Below, piece by piece: positions 43,806 through 56,475 of a stretch of 64,000 nucleotides of DNA. The stretch is from Prinia subflava (taxonomy: Eukaryota; Chordata; Aves; Passeriformes; Cisticolidae). A program made the translations under genes and the position numbers. The stretch lies in NCBI RefSeq assembly GCF_021018805.1, contig NC_086250.1, positions 66,537,322 to 66,601,321 on the forward strand, read 5' to 3'. How positions within the stretch are numbered: position 1 is the first letter of the stretch; every line of letters starts with the position of its first letter. Under the pieces are notes generated by a model, which had not been told where the DNA came from, searched no databases, and was given only the letters and a program-made list of their open reading frames with translations.

Positions 43806-46800
43806 CAGAAAAATTTCTTTACCCACCAGTTCTCTGAAGGGAATGTCATGGAAAATCCATTGCCAGATGTTATCTGTTGCCAGCTACTACTCTGGCTTTG
43901 CTTTCAATGTTTTTTCCCACTTTCATCCACTCATGTAGTATCTTTACATTTGGCCACAGGCCTGTTTTTAATTTTAACTGTAATTCTGACTCTGTTTTAT
44001 TGCTTTTCTGTGTTTGGCCTTCATCTTCAAAATATGTCCCTCCCCCAGTTCAGCTATAATTTCCTATAACATTTCCTATTTTATTGATCATAATTCCTAG
44101 GATTTGGAAGAAATAATTTGAATTTCACACCCAGAGAGGAAGTTTCCATTGGAAAGTGTCTCTCAGGAAAAAAATTAACAACATCCCACATAGGGTTAAA
44201 CTTGGAAAAAATGCAATTTTCTAAATGGAAAATTGATGCTGTTCCAAGAAACCGCTCAGGATCTATGTGTAGTCCTCAGCATTAAATTTCAAATGGAAGG
44301 TTAATAGTAACCTAAAAAATGCTACCAAAAATAGGCATCTGCATTTGCTTTACCCTGTGCTGAATTTCGTTTTATTGTTCTTGGAGAATTAGTGAAATCA
44401 AATCAGCAGCACCATGCAAAGCTGTAATGAGAAACTCTCTGACCTACACAGGCTCTCTGTGAAGGACACCCTGCACAAAAAAGAAGCCCCTGTGCACACA
44501 CATGACATCAAAGAGATGGTGCACTGGTCACAGCTCTGCCAGGGGGAGGAAAACACGACAGAATTTTTCCAGCATCCTGTGCTCAAAACCCATCAATAGG
44601 GGATCGATGGTGTGTGCCTGGAACCCTCCCACACATCCTGTGTGAAGCTCCAGCAGAGATCTCCTGGCTCCCTGGAGCACCCACACCTCCTGTGCCCTTC
44701 CCCAGCTCCCAGCCCACCAGGAGCTGGCTGAGCAGCACCTCAGCAAGGTGTGTCCCACCCTGTATCCCCTGCAGCTCCACTGCCCCCATCTCACACAATT
44801 CTTGTCTTCACTTTAAGTGGTACCAAGTGGCCCTCCTTGCCCAGCTCCCAGTGTATGTAATCTTAGATGTTTCCAGACCTCTGCATCTGAGCTAGATGTC
44901 TCACAGTCCTCCACAACAGTTGACTGACACATGAATTTCCAGGGCACAGATACCCTGTCCTGAAGTACATGCCTATTTCAGGGCATTTCTGAAACTCTAC
45001 AAGTATTGTTTTCTTCTCCACTGACTGGAGAGCTTTCTTCCAGACAAGCCCCGTGGCAATAAGCTTTTTTCCATGACAAAGAGCAACACCCTCTTCAGTG
45101 CCTTTCCTATTTTTCTGCACCAATTTCTTCATTCCTGCCTTCACATAGATAGGAGATGCCTTGCACTCCTTCCACTTAATTAGAACCGAAGAGCAGAGAG
45201 GGCACAAGTCCTTACAACCAGTTCCCAATGCACTGAACACTCAATTTGGGCAGAAAAAAAATGGATGAAGCCCAGGAGCAAAGAGCATTTACCATACCTG
45301 TTATGAAACACAACAGCAAAAGGCCCCTGCAGTTTAACAAACAGCTTACTCTACTCCTGTTGTTTTCCAACCACAGACATCACTGAGCCAAACAAAAAAT
45401 AAAAATAAAATTTAAAAAAAAATTCTTCTATGCTACCTGGCCAATATTACTAACCAACTACTCTCAAGAGGTCTGACATTTACTCCTTCCCTGAGCGTAG
45501 ACTTCTTGTTCCACTGATACTTTGCTTAACCTGATTAGCTGCACACAATGCTATTAAAAGATACTGCTTTCCAAAAGGGGCATCCATAATCCTTACAGGC
45601 CTCTGGGCCGCCTATATTTACATGTACAACAGGGATTAGCTGCGTATTTATTAAAAAACCCTCAACCTTTCTCACAAATAAATGCCTATTTTAAGGAAAG
45701 AATGACTACAGACAGAGGTAAAGAGGAAACCCAACCTCACTGAGCACTGCTGTGATTTTTCCCCTGACTAATCTCAATGAAAATGAGTCGACATTTTTGC
45801 TTCCCTGCTACACCCAGAAATGTCACCCCAAAAGAGAGCAGATGCAGAGACATGGCATTCTCCCTGCGTGGCTGTTTCCCATGTCTGGCATCCACAGCAT
45901 TAGCACACTCAGGGACTATGCTGTCAACACTTTGAGACTACTCCAGAGCTTTCAAGGGCTGCTGATCAGTCACTTCTAATTCAGGCTTTGAAAAGGAGAA
46001 GCAAGTTCCCACTTCTTGTTAGTTTTGAGCTTCTAGCCCTTCCTCCTCTCTTACCACGCTTGTTATTTGTAATTATATCCCAAATATCCCTGCTGTCCCT
46101 CTGTGCTGCTATCACCCTAGACCACAAGGAAGCAACAGACCCTTGTGTGAGCAGGGCTGTCACATCTCTCCTCCAGACCTAATGCCCAGCTCTACACTTC
46201 TCTCCAACATGAGCACATTCCTCTCTAATCTCCTTTGAAATTACTTGTATCAGTGGTTTTCAGCTGAAAATTTGAGCCAGGCTTTCAATTATTCCTAAAT
46301 CCCCAAATTCCTGAAGACATTTATGTGTATTCTGCCACATTTCTCTTTTCTGGACCCCTAATTCATTTGAGGCTGTTTTGGCAGTAAGAATCCCAGCCCT
46401 AATTGCATTACTTAGAACTTCACAAGGCAGCTGCATATATTCAGACTCTCTCAAAATCAGGCTATTTGCATCTTGAATCTAATTCAAGCACCAGGTTTCA
46501 ACCACCAGAAGCTGAGGTTGGAACACTGCCAAAGCCATCTGCAAATTAAAGATGAACTAAAGAGGTTTACTGAATGAAAGCCAGAATTCAGCAAAAATAT
46601 ATCATCAATATTTGCAAGGAATCAGAATAAATTACATTTTACTAAGTTTTTATATAACCTATTTAAATATAAACCAGAATTCTAACCCAAATGTGTTAAA
46701 ATAAATGTCCAGCTCTAGGCCAGTGAGCAGAGTGACCTACACTGGACAGATGTCTGGAGAATGATGGGTGAAGTTCAGAGAGCCATGAGCAGCTCCGTCA

Positions 46801-49800
46801 GCAGGAGGAAGACAGAGACAACCCTTGGCAATGTTTACAAACAACAAGAGATAAAAAAGTGTTTGGATGAATATTGTGTCCCACTGGAATGAAAAAGGCA
46901 TTGAGCTCTCACACTAACTAGGTCAAAAAGCTTCCTTTGCTCTTGGTGAACCTGCTGCAGCAAAGGATGATGATCACCAGAGAGATAAAGAGGAGCTGGT
47001 TCCAGCATATCCCAGATATTCAGAGTGGGACACAAGAACTGCATCTCTTTCTCCCTCTGGAGCTGCAGAGTTTGTACAGCCTTGTTTGCACACAAGTTTG
47101 GGTGGGACAAGTCCTTGCTGCTCCTTCCTGCTGCACCCAGCTCTCACCTCCTGGGCTGCCATGGACATTTTGAATGTCTTGGGGCAGCCTCTGAACTGTG
47201 TCAAGCTTAAATGGGCCAGTCGAGGAACAAGAGAGGCTGTTGCTCGTTGTAAAAGTGATTTATGACATGGCTAGATCAGTCTCACAAAGGTGGAGTGTTA
47301 CCATCCATGCAATTATGCAAAAAGGCTTCTAGCAGAGTCCCCATGTCCCAAGCAGAAGCAGAACTGCACTACCCTGATACAATGCATTATATTCATAAAT
47401 CACCCAACCAGCTACAAACAGGATGCTATCACTGTCTTTTTGCACCTATCCTGGTTTAACACAGTTGCAGGCCAATGGTGGGCATGTCTTACACAGGGCC
47501 TATGCACAAGGCCCATCTATTCCACCTAGCAATGCTGTGTTATGTTTATCTTATGCCCAGGACTTAGTTAACTTTGTAAACAGTAATGCTACTGAACTTT
47601 AAACTGGACTTTAGGGCTTTTCTATTAATTAATACAGTCTATTATTTGCCTAAAGCACTTAAGGCATATTTTTACTTACCTAAAACTAAAACTTACCTTC
47701 CCACCTCACGCTTGTGTGACTTTATGTATCTCAGTTTCTCCGAGGGTTTCAAACCAACCCCTGCATTCCTTTCTGCCTCTGAGCCTGTGTGCACAGGAGG
47801 TTTCTATCTGGTTTCCAACAGAACAGCTGCCAGTCCACCTCTCAACTAAGCCTCCCAGAGATGCCTGTCATAGAAATCATGTGCTATTACTATAGCAGGG
47901 TTTTAAATTAAGAGATTGCAGGGCATTTCGGAAGCCATTTAATCCATGTTCTTGCCCCTCACACCTAAACCATTCCTGACAGAAGTTTGCCTAACCTTTT
48001 AGAAACCTCCCAGTGACGGATATTGCACAGCTCTGCAGGGTGAAGCTCATAGTTATTGGCTCAATAAAATGATGCTAATGTACTCAGACCATTCATCAGG
48101 CAGCTAATGAAGCAGATATCATCAGCAAGGGAGCTGAGCAGAAGAGCTGGGAGAAATACGTGGGGGTGAAGGGTTTATTTGCTGAAAAGCACAGCCCAAA
48201 AGATACCATTTCAGCATATAAAGAGATTCAGTGAGCATGGCTGGCCCCAAAGGCTGGCTGCATCCCTCCAAGAAATTACTTTTACATAGCTTTTACTATG
48301 CTATACATTTATATATATTTATGATATGATTTTTCTGAAGATAGTTTCTTAAGGACAGTGCATTCCCATGTAACACAGCATCAGCTGCAAGAAACTAAAG
48401 GGCTGTGTTGTGAACACTTCCTCTCTTGGCTGTCAGGCACCCTCACTCTGGCTGGAACCAGTGGAGATTTCTCCAGCCTCACAGGGCACTAGCCAGGTCA
48501 GAGACTGTCATATTCCAGCAGAGATGGTGCTTTCTCATTCTGACACTTATTCAGCCTTTGCCAAATCCCTTTCAGCAGCAATCTAGTAATGGCTAGGAGA
48601 GTTTTTATTATCATTACCTTATTTTTCCTTTCAGGGACCACTTTCAGTCTGAAAAGGTCAGGTCAGCCAGCAGCCCTTTGACTATGAGAAATTTATTTTA
48701 CTTCTAAGTAAAACTTCACAAAAAAGCTATGTGCAGCCAAACCCCAGTCATCTTTGAAAGTGTCTGGGATTATTTATTTTTGCAACCTGTAGAAACAAGT
48801 AGCCTCTAGTAAAACTCTGTCTCTTTCATCCAGGGACTTATCTGTTGCCCAGTTAAGTCAATAAAAGATATCCATTCACTTCAAAGGACAACAGGATGAG
48901 CCACAGTTAACCAGCTCATGTACTCATCACCTGATGTTATTTAAATAACAGGTAATAGTCACTGTCATCCTTGCAAGTGAAGCTCTAGAGAAGGCAAAAA
49001 CCTTTCTCCCTTTTAAAATAATCCCATTGAATTTCATGGAAGGAGATACCAAAGAGAGAATTCTACAGGATGGCCCTGGAAAAGATTCTTTTCAGCCAGA
49101 CAAACTGAATTTGCAGAGGCATCGCCAGTGATGGCTTAATAAGCTAATAAAAGTATTGAGCACTTTGCCTGCCCCAAACTACATTTTTCTTTTCCCTTAT
49201 GTCAGCACTACATCTAAAAAGAACCTGATCCATCATAAAGTTATTTTTTCTTCTAGTTTTCAGCAGAACAGCTCCCTGCACACTGTGTCAGCACCGCTGT
49301 GGACACAGGAAGGAGTGGCAATGGCTGGCCAAGGTGGAAAGATGGACAGAGGAAGAAAAGCACTGTCAGTCAGGAGCAGGACTGATTGGTCACACAGATT
49401 TAGACTGGGTTTAATTAGATGTGAAAATACTCCTTGATTCTGATGCCTCCTTTCCCAGCTTTTACAGCTGTATTATTCAAGGGTTTGGGTCTCTCAGGCA
49501 CCACAGAACATTTTAATGAATATGGAAATTAACACAGTCTCTAGGGATACACATCTCCAAAGCCACTCAACAGAATTTCCAAATGCATATTCTGGTTCTT
49601 AGCAACAAAGCCTTACAAATCTTCATCAAAGAGAGACTTTTTAATGCCAGTCAGACCATAGAAAATTGAGAGTTAAGAGAATAAGCTTTGTGCTTTAACT
49701 GCATCTTTGGTGAAATGCTGATTCCTGTTTCAAAACCAACTACCCCCGCTTTACAAAAAGCAACTTGCAGGAAAGCCATCAAGGAGAAATTCAGACATAA

Positions 49801-50044
49801 TGATACACGTTTGCATTGTACCTTAAGACAAAAATATTCTTTTCCTAAAGGAGAAAGGAGGAGTTAAACCTCCCACCCTGCTCCATCGTCCCCCCATAGC
49901 TTGACTTGGGAGATTTGGAGGTGGGGGACTGAGGGCTGTAACACCCCTCAGATAAGCAACCAGATGGATGTAACAAATGCCACCTTGTAAAAATGGCAGG
50001 AGACACCAAATCTTTTGGCAGACAGGGTTGGGTCTCTTTTACAG

Positions 50045-50072
50045 ATGATAACCTGCACAGGCAGGTTATCAT
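50045..50072. repeat. Perfect hairpin, 12-bp stem, 4-base loop
   Basis: The arms ATGATAACCTGC and GCAGGTTATCAT are exact complements separated by ACAG. The stem is too short for a microRNA precursor. No function is implied by context. Confidence 0.9.
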
Positions 50073-53000
50073 GGGCCAGAGGCATAAGTCCTACTTCTTC
50101 ATCAGCTGCTGGCTTGCTTGTGGAGTCTCAGAGAAGTTCTCACTCACCTGCCTTACAAGTATAATCTCATTTGGCACACCTGGAAATGATACATTTCTCT
50201 GCAAATTATTCTGGGAACTAGACCACTTTTTATTGTCTTACTTAATGCCAAATACTGAGACAGGTCAGGAGTGGAATCCAGAGGCTGAGTCCTTAAACAG
50301 ATAATACTGCCTTACCCACAGGCAAAGGGCAAAACCACAAAACAGATTGAATTTACTAATGCAATTCCACAGTATTTTGCCCACTGTCTGCACGGCTTCA
50401 GGGAAATGGAAAGCTTGAAACACTTATTTTCTTTATGTTTAAGACTCTCTAATAAGCCAGTTACAAGTGCAACAAAGAGGACACTTCTGCCAGGAGAGAG
50501 CTTGTAAAAACAGCAGGTCAATAGCCTGTTCTCCATGTCTGGCAGGTCATTTCACATGTAACAGCCACCAAAAGCACCTACCAGAAAGAGGGAATAAGAC
50601 ATGAAATAGTATGGCACAGAAAACAGCAGAAGTTTCCCACTTGAGTTCCCTACCATCACATCCCTGTCCCTATCTGTCACAAGTCCCCTCCCTAGGCTGA
50701 AGGGATGCTCCCTGCAAGCATTACCTTGGGTTCCACTGCTCAAGACTATGGAAAACAGTGCTGGTTAATATCTTTGGAGTATGCTTGGTTTAGAATAGGA
50801 TGCCAGTCAAAGAAGAGCAGTTCAAGAATCAGGAAAACCATTTCAACTCAGCTCTCAGGTGGGACCTGCTGCCAGGACTGGATCGAGGAGTTCCACCTCA
50901 TCAGAAAACTTTTTATAATAGCCATCCCTGTATTTCCCAAAATACCACCAAACTTTATCGCTGAAAGTTAAAAAGTTAACTGCCTCAAGGGCAACACAAC
51001 TTTCTCAGGTCACAAATAAATTTAAATGATGGTATAAAACTGTCTGGCTTGTTTCCAACAGAGAAGATAGAAGAGAAATGAGAGAGACATGTCCAATATC
51101 CAGTGATTCCGCTGGGAGGAAAATCTGCTAGACGTGATCAATTAATTCATTGTAATGAAGAGCACTGTAACCTGCTATCAATCATTTTTGTCCTGTGCTT
51201 TGTATCACATGGATTCCTAATATATGCACATGCCAGGGGACTTGGAGGAATATTACTCAGCGTGTCTTTCAACTGGCTTTTTAAACTACAAATCATGTGA
51301 TTATTTGTTAACAAGTCGGGGATGTGTTAACGATCTGATGACATTTCATTTATGACTCTTGTCTAGGTAAATCCTCCAAGGTGCACTAAATACAAACAAA
51401 TAAAAGAAACGGTCACCTTTAACGAGTATGTGGGCACGTACACACCTGCTTGTGCATTTTTGTATGCACACACAGCAACTCACACAAGGATAATTCTGTC
51501 ATCATTTAACCCACAGGCTCCATCTCCCCTTGGCTGACAAAATTTGGTACAGCTCTGCTGCCTGCAGAGCCACACTGATTTACACCCACAGAGACTCTAG
51601 CTTCTTGTTTATCTTTTAAGAGAATGACAAAAGGTTGTTAAAGTAACACACAGGTCTTGGGTGATGTCTGGGGTATCTGACCATTGCTCTGTGAGACCCC
51701 TGATGGTGCAGCCAGACCAAAACATCTTGTCTCTGCTCTCCAACCCTTCCAGCAATGACAGCTAATTAGGTGCTGCAGAATTAACTTTCATCTTCCACCT
51801 GTGTGCTGGTGGTGACTAATTGCACCCACAGAACAAAGCAGTTCCAAGTATGCCAGTAAATCCCACCATGGACAAGCATGGGATGCTGCAAGGATGGGAT
51901 TGACCTCACCAGGACACGGATGGCAAGGATGACAGAGCAGGGGCTTGATGTCTTTCCCTGTGTTTGAACCAAAAACTGCTCTGAGAAAGAGCTCCTCTCA
52001 TGACACAACTTCTTGCTGCAGGTGGGGCACTGGGCACAAATGCTGCTCCCCTCCAGGGTCCCACCACGGTTCCTCAGGGTTCCTCAGGGACACATCAAGG
52101 CAATGCCCACAGCGCTCTGAAGGAAGATTGCAGATAATTTCTGCCTTCTCTGCTTGCTAACACCCACTGAAACTTTGTGGCTAAATCCATGGCTGGATTT
52201 CCTCACAGGATTCAAAAACCTACTTCTTTTATCCCCTCCCTCCCCAGATGCTTTTAAGTTGTGTTACATATCACTGAAGTGCTGGTGCTCTGGGAGGAAT
52301 ATTAACATCAAATATAAATAGAGGCATTACAACTAAAGCCATCTGTTCCTTTTTGTTGACTACAAATCTGTTCTCCTCACCCAGAGCTACTCCAGCCTCC
52401 TGATCTCTCTTCCAGCCTCTGTCTCCGGGGCACCCCAACAAAAGTGCAAATCCACAAGCTCCACTCCAATTAACCTCTACACAGGTTCAGACCAGCCACA
52501 AGGGATGTCAGGAGCAAGGAAACAAGTATCTAGAGCTGGTTAGAAAACATCTCCATGGACACTGAGAGGGAAACACATGGTGGGGGCAATGCAACTGCCC
52601 ATTCATTGCACCAGGAGTGCTTCAGTGCTTCACCTCAGTGCAGGAGACAAACCTGTGGCTCTGGTAGGTAAAAATCACACTTCAGGAAAAGCACATGTGG
52701 CTCTGAATCAGAGCAGTTACCAGCAGACCACTCTAATCTGGCCTGAGACAAGGACTTTGCAAAGTGGTTAGGACACAGATGCCCTGGAAATGCAGAAACA
52801 ACAATATACAACTTGGGACAAAGGATAAAGGCATTCAGACCTGCATAATCCAGGAACAACCAAAGGCTCTTCCCTTTCCTTTAAGGACTGTGACCTAAAG
52901 CTTCAGCTAAAACAGCTGCAGTAATATTTCCCCACAAGCTCCACATAATCACTTTCTTCCCTTTCATTATTTCTTTTTCCTATTTCTACGCAAAACTCCC

Positions 53001-53915
53001 ATGGGAAGAGGTCACAAAAGATTTGGATGGAAATACCCTTCAGCAAGAGGAGCAGGAAACAAATTTACAACCCTTTTCCTGGGGCAATGACAACCCTCTT
53101 CCCTCTCTCGTGACATCAGAGATTCCAATGAGAATTTTCCTCGTGTCCTTGCCAAGCCAGCTCAGCCTGATCCTCCCAGCAAGGCGCAGATGCCAAACCC
53201 CCCTCCTGTCCCAGTCCCCTTGGCCAGCCCTCAGGATGGCTGCGTGGGGAGGTAAAGCTCTTTGGACCTGCCCCAGGCAGTGACAATAGCTCAGGAAAGC
53301 TGTTTGCTCCCCCAGTTCCTTTTCAGGTAGCGTGGGGAAATGGAGCCAAAGCTCAGCAAACAGAAGTTCAATCAACTGAGGCTCGAAATAGAAACGAGAC
53401 CGTGCTGACCGCCACGACCGAGCACAGAAAGGGCTGCCCAGGCCTGAGTGCACACAGAGCTGAAAGAGGTGTCATATGTGCTCCTGGGGCTGCAGGATTT
53501 GCATATGACTCCCTCCAAGTTTATCAGCAGTTTCATAGTGTAAGGAAGTAAATAATCAGAGATTTACAGAACAGAAGGCTCAGGCTCGCTGCACTGCTCC
53601 AAGATCCACACCCAGGCTCCACGTCCCTGCCATGCAGCTGGGGAGGCACTTCCACGCCCTAACATCAAAATCTACAAGAACCAACCAAAGGCACCAAAGG
53701 CAAAATTCAAAGCAAGTCTGAAATTGTAAGAATAGAACAAACCTATGCCTCACCCCAAAGCTGGAGCATCACCTGAGGCCAGTGTGTGAGGGAAAATTTC
53801 TCCCTACTCAAGTCAGTCTCCATTATGCAAAAGTCTTCTCAGCTTGCTGCAAGTTCAGCACATGAGCTCTGAACCAGCTGACATTCACTAAGTTTGCTGC
53901 AAATTCATGTCCAAA

Positions 53916-53941
53916 GCAGGATCTGTCTGCAGGATCTGTCT
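53916..53941. repeat. 13-bp tandem duplication
   Basis: GCAGGATCTGTCT occurs twice head to tail without mismatch. Confidence 0.9.
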
Positions 53942-54190
53942 GTTCCTACCCTAACTGGAAAATTTTAAATTCTGAGGTAGTGGTGACACCCAGTGAAATG
54001 GCTGAGAACAGCCCTGGTGTCCATACCTGCTCTGTAGTGCTCTTCTCAGCTCTAGATCGAAGATCTGAAATCAGAGTCTACAAAAAATCCTCTAATTCAG
54101 TGTTTAGCTTACATCTGCTTCCTTATAAGTCAGAACACTGAAGCACAGCTTGGGTGCTCTGATGACTTTATTCTCAGAGCCTCTTTCTAA

Positions 54191-54330
54191 CACAGAATCA
54201 CAAAATTGTTTGGATTGGAGATGACCTTAAAAATCACCCAGTTCATCCTCCCTGGCATGGGACAGGGATGCCACACACTAGACCAGGTTGTTCAAAGCCC
54301 CATCCCAACTGGCCTTGAACACTTTCAGTG
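54191..54330 (-). mobile_element. CR1 LINE 3' fragment
   Basis: Plus strand reads CACAGAATCACAAAATTG, TTGGATTGGAGATGACCTT, ACTAGACCAGGTTGTTCAAA and CTGGCCTTGAACACTTTCAG, the complement of a CR1 tail; minus-sense, 3' end at left. Confidence 0.92.
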
Positions 54331-54958
54331 AAGACAAGTGTTCTTATCCCACATGTAATTCTGCCCAGGAGCTAAGAGCCAGGACATTTAGGTCTTTATT
54401 TGTAAAAGGCACAAAAGAGCTTTGCTCCTATCCAGGCACCTGTTACAACAACAGCTGGGCTCTTCACCAGCTTGGAATCATGCCTCAAGTGCTGTGGCAA
54501 GTTGCACACAAGAAAATTAAATTCAGGTCTCCTGGGGGTCAAAAGACTGGATCAAACTCTTTGTTAAGAGCTTTCTAAATCTGTAGTGTTGATCCTGCCC
54601 AAGGGGCTGCCGGAAGGGAGTTGCTTTCACTGTGGGAGGAGATCTTGCAGCAGCCCTTGCCATGGCAATTCCAAACAGCAGTTCTGCAGAGCTTCAAAAT
54701 GCAACAAAATAGGAACATTTAGCCCCACTTTTATCATTCTGCAAAGCTTTCTTGATAATCCATCTGTTTACTTGCCAAGGAAAGCTCATCACATGAAGTC
54801 AGGGGCGCAGGGTTCTCCAGCCAATTAAGCAAGCAGTGCTGCTCAGTGTGCCTTTACTGAGCAAAGAGCCTTCCCCTCTGCTGTGCCAGGCCACCACCAC
54901 CATCCAGCTTTGTCAGCCAGCCCTGGAGCCAGCACAAGGTTAATGCAGTCAAGGTGCA

Positions 54959-55021
54959 AAAAGAAAAAAATAGTAATAATTAAAAAAAAAAAATTAAAAA
55001 AAAAATATATATATATATATT
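54959..55021. repeat. A-rich tract ending in (AT)n
   Basis: A-rich low-complexity sequence with TAGTAATAATT interruptions, finishing in about eight AT dinucleotides. Confidence 0.9.
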
Positions 55022-55923
55022 GGAGGGCAATGTGCATATAAAGCAGCTGATTTCCAAATACTGTGAACTCTGCATTTCTCAGGCTAGTGCTGGCACAGGT
55101 TCCCTCAGCCTCCTCCCACCATTGACCACAGTGTACTTGGTAAGCTCTGAAGTTTTAAGCAAGACTCAACACTGAAGGAAGAACAATGGAAATTAAGAGA
55201 TGTTATCTGGGCATGACATGCTTATATCTTGAAGGGGCAACCAAATATATTTTTAATTGGCTTTGAAAAACAGAATTAAGCTGTAACATGATTACATTTC
55301 CATTTTTCGCTACAATTTTCTCTACAAACTGTACCTATTTCAACAGTATCAAATCTGCCCTGAGTTGGGTGTCTGGAAGTTTGCTGTCCCCTTTTAAAAG
55401 AGCCTAAATGTCTCTTTTGACTGTCCTAGGAAGAGGTGGGGCCTCCAGAGGATGTTTCACGTCATCTCAGAGGAGTCCCTGCCACCAGAGAGTCTTTAAG
55501 CTGAAACTACTCAGGATGTCAAAGCCATTCCTTCTGAAGGCTGGAGGGAAGGAGGAGAGGAGTGTTTGAGTTGTGGGGTTTGCTCAGTTGAAGAGCAAAG
55601 GATATTTCATTCTGAAATACCCATGCCACAGGACATGGTTGGCTTTCCAGCTAAAAGTGTGTTTGTCAAAATGCATTAGAAAACATTCCCTTGAATGTGG
55701 AAGACTGCAAATCCTACCCAGAATAACATTTGATTCTAAGGAAAAAAAAAAAAAAAGACATAAAAAGGCACAAAACCAACCCAGTGGACATTTCCCCTCA
55801 TTTGAAATACTGCAGACATCAAATTTTGTCAGGACTCAGAATACAACCACAGCACAACCCAGAACCCAGCCCAGCTTTATCACATTGGATGGAGACCCTC
55901 AACACTAATTAATTCACAATTAA

Positions 55924-55943
55924 TGTTACAATTAATTGTAACA
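55924..55943. repeat. 20-bp perfect palindrome
   Basis: The half TGTTACAATT is followed directly by its exact complement. It lies in a local patch of repeated AATTAAT motifs (55906-55943). Confidence 0.9.
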
Positions 55944-56393
55944 GCCAGTGCAGAGACAACCCCAATCAACGTGAATTAAGGGTCTCCTGCAGCACTCAGG
56001 GAGACTCCAGGGATGGAGCAGCCCTAACAAAGCCACTCCATGCCTTCCCAACGTGCTGTCTTCCACGTGGCTATATCCCTGCAATGTCCTATCATGTTTA
56101 TTCCCAACCTGTCACACACCAAACAACTGGCTGCCTAATGCCATAATTCAGTGTTCATAATGAAACATTGTAATTATCTGCTCATCTCAACTACAGCAAA
56201 TCAATTTACAACTCTGCACCAGCAGGCACAGAGACAGAAATAATTATGAATCTTCCACCACTGGCTGAGTATTTCATGCATATACAGACAGGCACAGAAC
56301 CAAAGGCAGCAAATCTCAGTTACAGCCTTTCTACACCTTCAGCAACACTGGGAAATCCAAACACAAGAGATGGCAAAGTCAGCGAGGCACTCC

Positions 56394-56475
56394 GGGGGTT
56401 TCCTGAAGAAAATAACCTGAGGGGTCGGCAGGAAACCCCCAGTGAAGAATCCTGGGGATTTCCTGAAGAAATATT
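56394..56475. repeat. Nested inverted and direct repeats
   Basis: GGGGGTTTCCTG at 56394-56405 is the exact complement of 56429-56440 (23-base loop). The segment TTTCCTGAAGAAA is repeated directly at 56399-56411 and 56459-56471. Confidence 0.85.

Larger units (their letters stand above)
43806..54190 (-). other. 5' intron, long unique stretch
   Basis: About 10.4 kb without a supported gene. It includes a 125-codon open frame at 44863-45240 (minus) that I do not recognise, a possible decayed LTR-like block near 47440-47850, an AT-rich patch at 48290-48330, a 12-bp-stem hairpin (50045-50072) and a 13-bp tandem duplication at 53916-53941. Confidence 0.7.

Noticed and set aside
44863..45240. 125-codon minus-strand open frame with several Cys and Lys residues
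   Set aside because: No domain, no splice or phase link to the gene and no homology I recognise; length is compatible with chance.
53040..53460. Mildly CpG-containing stretch with a 137-codon minus-strand open frame, considered as a first exon
   Set aside because: CpG density is too low for an island, and the translation has no convincing signal peptide or splice donor leading on a codon boundary to the next exon.
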